Assembly (NCBI GenBank): GCA_030042815.1
Contig: JASHYY010000164.1
Span: 1-9,125, forward strand
Direction: 5' to 3'
From: Thermoplasmata archaeon
Lineage (GTDB): Archaea; Thermoplasmatota; Thermoplasmata; Lutacidiplasmatales; UBA184
Length of the DNA: 9,125 bases
Within the stretch, counting starts at the first letter, position 1. Each line of letters starts with the position of its first letter. Shown in pieces: positions 5,417 through 9,125 of this stretch. The notes under the pieces are model-generated. The model saw nothing but the letters and a program-made list of their open reading frames with translations, was not told where the DNA came from and made no database searches. Position numbers and translations under genes: made by a program.

Positions 5417-6576
5417 GCGCCCCGTCCGAAGCGCCCCTGCTGCGGATCGAGGGGCTCGAGAAGCACTTCCCGCTCACCCGGACCGCGACCGAGTACTTCC
5501 AGGGGCGGGCGCGCCGGGCGATCCACGCCGTCGACGGCGTCTCGCTCACGATCCGCGCCGGGGAGACCCTCGGCCTCATCGGCGAGTCGGGCTCGGGGAA
5601 GACGACCCTCGGCTGGCTGGTCGCGCGGCTGCACGCCCCGACGGGCGGGGTCCTCGAGTTCGAGGGCCGGGACATCGCCGACCTGCGCGGGACCGAGCTG
5701 CGTCACTGGCGGCGGAACGTCCAGGTCGTCTTCCAGGACCCGGTCGGGTCGCTCGACCCGCGCCTCAAGGTCTGGCAGATCGTCGGCGAGCCGATCCGGG
5801 CGCAAGAGCTGATGAATCGCCAGTTCGCCCGCCTCGAGCGCGCCCGGATCCGGCGGGAGGGGACGAAGGAGGCGGTCCCCGAGGTGCCGCGGCCGCTCAC
5901 CCGCCAGCAGATCCGCACCCGCGTCCGCGAGTCGCTCCCGACCGTGGGGCTCCCTCCGGACTGCCTCGACCAGTACCCGCACGAGTTCTCCGGCGGCGGC
6001 CGCCAGCGGCTCTCCCTCGCGCGCGCCTTCAGCGTCCACCCGAAGCTGGTCGTGCTGGACGAGCCGACGAGCGCGCTGGACGTCGCGGTGCAGGCGCAGA
6101 TCCTGAACCGCCTGGTCGAGCTCCAGTGGGAGCGCGGCGTCGCCTACCTGCTCATCACGCACAACGTCGCGGCGGTCCGCTACGTCGCGGACCGGGTGGC
6201 GGTGATGTACCTCGGCCAGATCGTCGAGGTCGGGGACGTCCGCGGGGTCCTCCAGCACCCGGTCCACCCGTACACGAAGGCGCTCCTCGCGGCCGTCCCG
6301 GTCGCGGACGCCCGCCGGCGGCGCACGCGCTTCCGCATCGGGGGCGACGTGCCGAGCCTGGTCGACCCGCCGCCGGGCTGCCGGTTCGCCCCGCGCTGCC
6401 CGTTCGTGATCGACCGGTGCCGCACCGAGGACCCGGTGCTGCGGGAGATCCCGGGGATGCCCGGTCAGCTTGCGGCGTGCCACCGGGCCGAGGAGGTCAA
6501 GGAGATCGCCCCGGCGTCCCTGCTCGTGACGAAGGACGCTCCGTCCCCGATGCCGGAAGCCGCCCCCGCGGCGTAG
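5413..6576 (+). CDS. dppF: Peptide-type ABC transporter ATPase, DppF/OppF family
   Basis: This is the second ATPase of the importer, 387 residues, expected to form a heterodimer with DppD. Walker A is GESGSGKTT (57-65), the Q-loop is FQDP (Q108), the signature is FSGGGRQR (192-199), Walker B ends in D216-E217 of LDEPTSALD, and the switch histidine is H250. Two small departures are visible: Gly replaces the usual Gln in the signature (FSGGQRQR), and the switch reads THN where SHD or THD is usual. The Q-loop to signature stretch is 84 residues, against about 56 in E. coli DppF, so about 28 are extra (132-160, Arg/Glu-rich). The C-terminal domain has four cysteines (C323, C329, C336, C356) as in DppD. 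A 31-residue Ala/Pro/Glu-rich tail follows the last one. The start is GTG at 5413, overlapping the dppD stop by 4 nt (GTGA), with GGAGGT at 5395-5400 upstream. The last 80 nt overlap the convergent binding-protein gene. Confidence 0.93.
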   Translation: MSAPSEAPLLRIEGLEKHFPLTRTATEYFQGRARRAIHAVDGVSLTIRAGETLGLIGESGSGKTTLGWLVARLHAPTGGVLEFEGRDIADLRGTELRHWRRNVQVVFQDPVGSLDPRLKVWQIVGEPIRAQELMNRQFARLERARIRREGTKEAVPEVPRPLTRQQIRTRVRESLPTVGLPPDCLDQYPHEFSGGGRQRLSLARAFSVHPKLVVLDEPTSALDVAVQAQILNRLVELQWERGVAYLLITHNVAAVRYVADRVAVMYLGQIVEVGDVRGVLQHPVHPYTKALLAAVPVADARRRRTRFRIGGDVPSLVDPPPGCRFAPRCPFVIDRCRTEDPVLREIPGMPGQLAACHRAEEVKEIAPASLLVTKDAPSPMPEAAPAA

Positions 6577-8476
6577 CGGGCCGCGCGTCGGACGCCCACT
6601 GGGTGTTGAACAGGAAGGCGAACGGCTCCGCGCTCGCCATCGGGTTCTGGATGACCCCGTGGAGGAGCGACGAGTAGACCGCGATCGCGGCCGGGACGAC
6701 CAGCCAGATGTCGGTGTAGTTGTTGTACATGAGGCTCGTCATGTTCGTGTAGTCCTGGGTGAGGTTGGTCGCGTTCGAGGTCGACGCGGCCGCGTAGACG
6801 AGGCCGTTCACGGTCGCGTTGTTGTACTGGGACATGCACAGGTTCGCGCTGCCGGAGTAGACCGCGTCGTTCTGCGTCCAGTCGTCCGGGGAGATGTAGT
6901 CCGACGTGTAGAACTCCTGCCCCATGTAGAACGGCCCGCCGTTCGCGTTCGTCACGGACGTGCAGACGCCGTTCGAGTTGAGGGCCTGCTCGCTGTAGAG
7001 CTCGTCGAGCGAGATCGGGGTCGGGACGATGTTGAGGCCGATCGCCTTCAGGTTGGACGCGAGGAACTGGGCGGTCTCGAACCAGTCGATGCCGGTGTCG
7101 AGGTAGGCGTACTTGATCGCGAGCCCGGAACAGGCCCCGTTCGCGCACGGCGAATTCGCGATCTCCTGCTGGGCGAGCGTCAGGTTGTACTGGTACGGGG
7201 AGAGGTTCTGCGGGTTGTAGTACGGATAGGCGGGCGGGACGGGCCCGACCCACTGCGTCGCGTACCCGCCGAACGCCTGCTGGATGATCTGGTTGTAGTT
7301 GACCGCGTGGGCGATCGCCTCGCGCACGGAGAGGTTGTTGAACGGGAAGACGTTCTGGTTGAGGTAGATCCACCACGAGCCGCTGGTCGAGCCGTAGATC
7401 GTCGGGAGCACCTGGACGACGAGGCAGCTCTTCCCCTGCAGCACGTGAACGGTCGCCGGGCCGATGTACGCGAACGACGCTTCCGCGGCGTAGCCGGTCG
7501 CGAGGTCGTTGGTCGTGATGTCCACCGAATCCTGGAAGACGACGCTCACGGTGGTGTTCGCGGGCTGAAGGAGCGAGTTCCACGGCTCGGCGGTCGCCGC
7601 CGCCTTGCCCCAGTAGTTCGGGTCGGGGGTGAGCGTGTAGCTGCCGCCCGGGAGCCCGTTGTAGTAGGTGAGGAGGTACTGCCCCGTGCCGACCATGTTC
7701 GTCGCCATGTACGTGTTCGGCTGGCCGAAGACGACGCCGCCGTTCGCCTGGACGACGTTCGGGTCGACCGCATAGGAGTTCGGCGCGGAGATCGACGCGA
7801 GCAGGTAGGTGTACGGCGTCGGGCTCCACGGCGGGCCGTCCAGGTAGCCGTAGCCGACGTTGAGCTCGATCGTCGTGGCGTTGATCACCTGGAACGACTG
7901 GTTCGCCGTCTCCATCAGCGCGATCTCGCTCGCCGTCGGGTCGTCGAAGTTCCACGTGTTGAGGTCGTTGACGAGCGTCGTGTTGGCGGCCGTCGAGTTG
8001 GTGAGGTTCGAGTAGTAGTTGAGCGGGTTCGACGCGTTGAAGTTCGTCGAGAAGAAGTTCTGCTCCAGGATGAACTGCGGGCCGCTCACGAGGAGGAGGC
8101 TCCGGTAGAAGCTGAACCACTGGACATAGGCGTTGTACGGGTCCCCGTTCGAGAAGTGGACGCCGGGCTCAAGGTGGAAGACCCACTGGAGCCCGTCCGA
8201 CGACTCCGACCAGTTGTAGGCGAGGACCCCGGAGAAGTTGGTCGAGCTCGACCCGTTGTAGTTCACGAGCCCCTGGTAGACCTGCTGCACGATCGCCCAG
8301 CCGGGCGTCGAGAACGTCTCGCCGGGGTCGAGCGAGTCGGGGATCTCGGGCTGGTCGACGATGAGCGGGTTCGTCTGGCGCAGGCAGCCGGTGTTGCTCA
8401 CCCGGATCGTGACGACGGCCGCGATGACGACGATCACGATCGCGAGGACGATGACGTTCCGGATCCGCGGGTCCAT
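6497..8476 (-). CDS. Extracellular solute-binding protein, family 5 (peptide-binding, DppA/OppA-like)
   Basis: This is a 659-residue surface protein that should deliver a peptide-like solute to the DppBCDF importer. A short basic N-terminus (MDPRIRN) is followed by a membrane segment at about residues 8-26. C31 follows in NTGC, which lacks a proper lipobox, so an uncleaved signal anchor is likelier than a lipoprotein. Family motifs include 'PDSLDPGE', 'QQVYQGLVNY', 'SSDGLQWVFHLEPGVHF', 'GTGQYLLTYY' and 'VREAIAHAVNYNQII'. The mature part is rich in Asn, Tyr, Ser and Thr, with about 18 N-x-S/T sequons, suggesting heavy N-glycosylation. Five further cysteines, two in CANGAC, suggest disulfides. 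The recognisable domain ends near residue 627 (FNTQW). The last 32 residues are a Pro/Arg/Ser-rich tail mostly encoded antisense to dppF. ATG 8476 was chosen because it directly precedes the membrane segment; earlier in-frame codons lie within or upstream of the promoter. It is convergent with dppF and divergent from the aldehyde dehydrogenase gene. Confidence 0.92.
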   Translation of the reverse strand: MDPRIRNVIVLAIVIVVIAAVVTIRVSNTGCLRQTNPLIVDQPEIPDSLDPGETFSTPGWAIVQQVYQGLVNYNGSSSTNFSGVLAYNWSESSDGLQWVFHLEPGVHFSNGDPYNAYVQWFSFYRSLLLVSGPQFILEQNFFSTNFNASNPLNYYSNLTNSTAANTTLVNDLNTWNFDDPTASEIALMETANQSFQVINATTIELNVGYGYLDGPPWSPTPYTYLLASISAPNSYAVDPNVVQANGGVVFGQPNTYMATNMVGTGQYLLTYYNGLPGGSYTLTPDPNYWGKAAATAEPWNSLLQPANTTVSVVFQDSVDITTNDLATGYAAEASFAYIGPATVHVLQGKSCLVVQVLPTIYGSTSGSWWIYLNQNVFPFNNLSVREAIAHAVNYNQIIQQAFGGYATQWVGPVPPAYPYYNPQNLSPYQYNLTLAQQEIANSPCANGACSGLAIKYAYLDTGIDWFETAQFLASNLKAIGLNIVPTPISLDELYSEQALNSNGVCTSVTNANGGPFYMGQEFYTSDYISPDDWTQNDAVYSGSANLCMSQYNNATVNGLVYAAASTSNATNLTQDYTNMTSLMYNNYTDIWLVVPAAIAVYSSLLHGVIQNPMASAEPFAFLFNTQWASDARPATPRGRLPASGTERPSSRAGTPGRSP

Positions 8477-8489
8477 CGAAGGCCGCCGA

Positions 8490-8510
8490 GACCGTTCGAG
8501 GGAGACGGTC
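8490..8510. repeat. Inverted repeat near the binding-protein transcript start
   Basis: GACCGT (8490-8495) and ACGGTC (8505-8510) are perfect inverted copies separated by 9 nt. They lie between the binding-protein ATG and its candidate TATA box, around the predicted transcript start, where an archaeal repressor would block RNA polymerase. A half-site spacing of 15 nt centre to centre is larger than one helical turn. A chance match of 6+6 bases in GC-rich DNA cannot be ruled out. Confidence 0.3.
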
Positions 8511-8514
8511 ACCC

Positions 8515-8524
8515 CTTGATATGC
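8515..8524 (-). promoter_or_regulatory. Candidate TATA box for the solute-binding protein gene
   Basis: Read on the minus strand this is GCATATCAAG. Archaeal spacing puts the transcript start near 8494, about 18 nt before the ATG at 8476. No clear Shine-Dalgarno sequence stands before that ATG, which fits a short-leader archaeal transcript. Confidence 0.4.
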
Positions 8525-8579
8525 GATTCGGCGGGGCCCCGGGGGGTCTCTCGGCGCCGGCTCGCCCGCCCGGCGCAAC

Positions 8580-8587
8580 ATCTTTAG
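8580..8587 (+). promoter_or_regulatory. Candidate weak TATA box for the aldehyde dehydrogenase gene
   Basis: ATCTTTAG is the only A/T-rich element in the right place, with a predicted transcript start near 8610 just before the GGAGG site. The match to an archaeal TATA box is poor, so the assignment is tentative. If real, the 145-nt divergent region between the binding protein and this gene holds two back-to-back promoters. Confidence 0.3.
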
Positions 8588-8610
8588 CGGGCGGACCGTG
8601 GGTGCCGCGG

Positions 8611-8618
8611 GGAGGGGG
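8611..8618 (+). promoter_or_regulatory. Ribosome binding site of the aldehyde dehydrogenase gene
   Basis: GGAGGGGG stands 6 nt (counting from GGAGG) before the ATG at 8622. This strong site fixes that ATG as the start, in preference to the in-frame ATG four codons later. Confidence 0.65.
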
Positions 8619-8621
8619 TCC

Positions 8622-9125
8622 ATGGACCACACGATGCTGATCGGGGGAGAGTGGGTGGCGGCCTCCAGCGAGGCGACGATGCCGGTCGTGAGCCCGTTCG
8701 ACCGGTCGACGCTGGGGACCGTGCCGAAGTCGGCCCGCGAGGACGCCCGGCGGGCGATCGACGCGGCGCGCGAGGCGTTCGACCGGGGTCCCTGGCCTCG
8801 CCTTCCGCCCCGCGCCCGCGCGGACGTGTTCCTGAAGGCGGCCCAGATCCTCGGCGAGCGCCTCGCCTCGATCGCGGAGCTCGAGAGCCGCAACCAGGGC
8901 AAGACGATCAAGCAGGCCGCCGACGCCGACCTGCCGTTCAGCGTCGACAACCTCGTCTTCTACGCCGGGGCGGGCCGGACGCTCGAGGCGAAGAGCCCGG
9001 GGGAGTTCACCGGCGACGGCACCACGATCTTTCGGCGCGAGCCGGTCGGCGTCGTCGGGTCGATCACCCCGTGGAACTACCCGATCATGATGGCGGTCTG
9101 GAAGCTCGCGCCGGCGCTGGTCGTC
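8622..9125 (+). CDS. Aldehyde dehydrogenase, N-terminal part (cut by window end)
   Basis: The first 168 residues of an NAD(P)-dependent aldehyde dehydrogenase are visible; a full protein of this family has about 480-500, so the catalytic Cys and Glu lie beyond the window. It opens with MLIGGEWV and has the usual 'VVSPFDRSTLGTVP', an Ala/Arg-rich helix (ARRAIDAAREAFD), 'RGPWPRLPPRARADVFLKAAQIL', and 'ELESRNQGKTIKQA'. It then reaches 'RREPVGVVGSITPWNYPIMMAVWKLAPALV', the cofactor-binding start, where N152 in PWNYP is the oxyanion-hole asparagine. The pattern resembles betaine aldehyde and gamma-aminobutyraldehyde dehydrogenases, which oxidise amino-aldehydes in the cytoplasm, but specificity cannot be set from this fragment. 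A link to the aminotransferase at 412-2067 (amine to aldehyde to acid) is inferred from gene order only. The gene is divergent from the binding-protein gene. Confidence 0.9.
   Translation, partial: MDHTMLIGGEWVAASSEATMPVVSPFDRSTLGTVPKSAREDARRAIDAAREAFDRGPWPRLPPRARADVFLKAAQILGERLASIAELESRNQGKTIKQAADADLPFSVDNLVFYAGAGRTLEAKSPGEFTGDGTTIFRREPVGVVGSITPWNYPIMMAVWKLAPALVV

Noticed and set aside
6659..8587. Long open frame on the plus strand (642 codons) across the binding-protein gene
   Set aside because: It is an Arg/Val/Asp-rich shadow without any family motif, while the minus strand encodes a clear family 5 binding protein.
8477..8950. Upstream extension of the binding-protein frame
   Set aside because: It runs through the divergent promoter and the first part of the aldehyde dehydrogenase gene, and the membrane anchor begins right after the ATG at 8476.
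1..9125. Mobile element, tRNA, rRNA or phage and defence genes
   Set aside because: I saw no transposase or integrase motif, no terminal repeats, no tRNA-like cloverleaf and no change in codon use that would suggest recent insertion.

Overview
The window looks like archaeal chromosomal DNA from a GC-rich lineage. Coding regions are strongly GC-rich with GC-ending codons, while the gaps before genes carry short A/T-rich boxes about 26 nt before plausible transcript starts, as archaeal TATA boxes do. Some starts have a strong GGAGG-type ribosome binding site and others have none, which is also common in archaea. The surface binding protein has an N-terminal membrane anchor instead of a bacterial lipobox and is full of N-glycosylation sequons. 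A Thermoplasmatota-like archaeon would fit, but this assignment is an inference and has not been tested.

Layout. (1) 1-210, plus strand: C-terminal end of a probable saccharopine dehydrogenase-like oxidoreductase. (2) 211-411: AT-richer intergenic region with a perfect 14-bp palindrome and two TATA-like boxes. (3) 412-2067, plus: PLP-dependent class III aminotransferase of the glutamate-1-semialdehyde aminomutase type, with a long charged Pro/Lys/Glu N-terminal extension. (4) 2174-6576, plus: a tightly packed dppB-dppC-dppD-dppF operon for a peptide/nickel-type (family 5) ABC importer, made of two permeases and two ATPases, with gaps or overlaps of +13, -4 and -4 nt. (5) 6497-8476, minus: a family 5 extracellular solute-binding protein whose 3' end overlaps the 3' end of dppF by 80 nt. 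(6) 8477-8621: divergent promoter region. (7) 8622 to the window end, plus: N-terminal third of an aldehyde dehydrogenase.

How they work together. The binding protein would capture an oligopeptide or similar solute outside the cell and hand it to the DppBC channel powered by DppDF. The flanking aminotransferase, aldehyde dehydrogenase and saccharopine dehydrogenase-like genes are the kind of enzymes that break down amino acids or amines, so the region reads as a peptide or amine uptake and catabolism neighbourhood. The substrate cannot be read from sequence. I see no sign of a mobile element, CRISPR array, RNA gene or defence system. The most unusual points are the antisense 3' overlap with low-complexity tails on both proteins, the extra segments in both ATPases, the N-terminal extension of the aminotransferase, and the placement of the binding protein on the opposite strand from its transporter.
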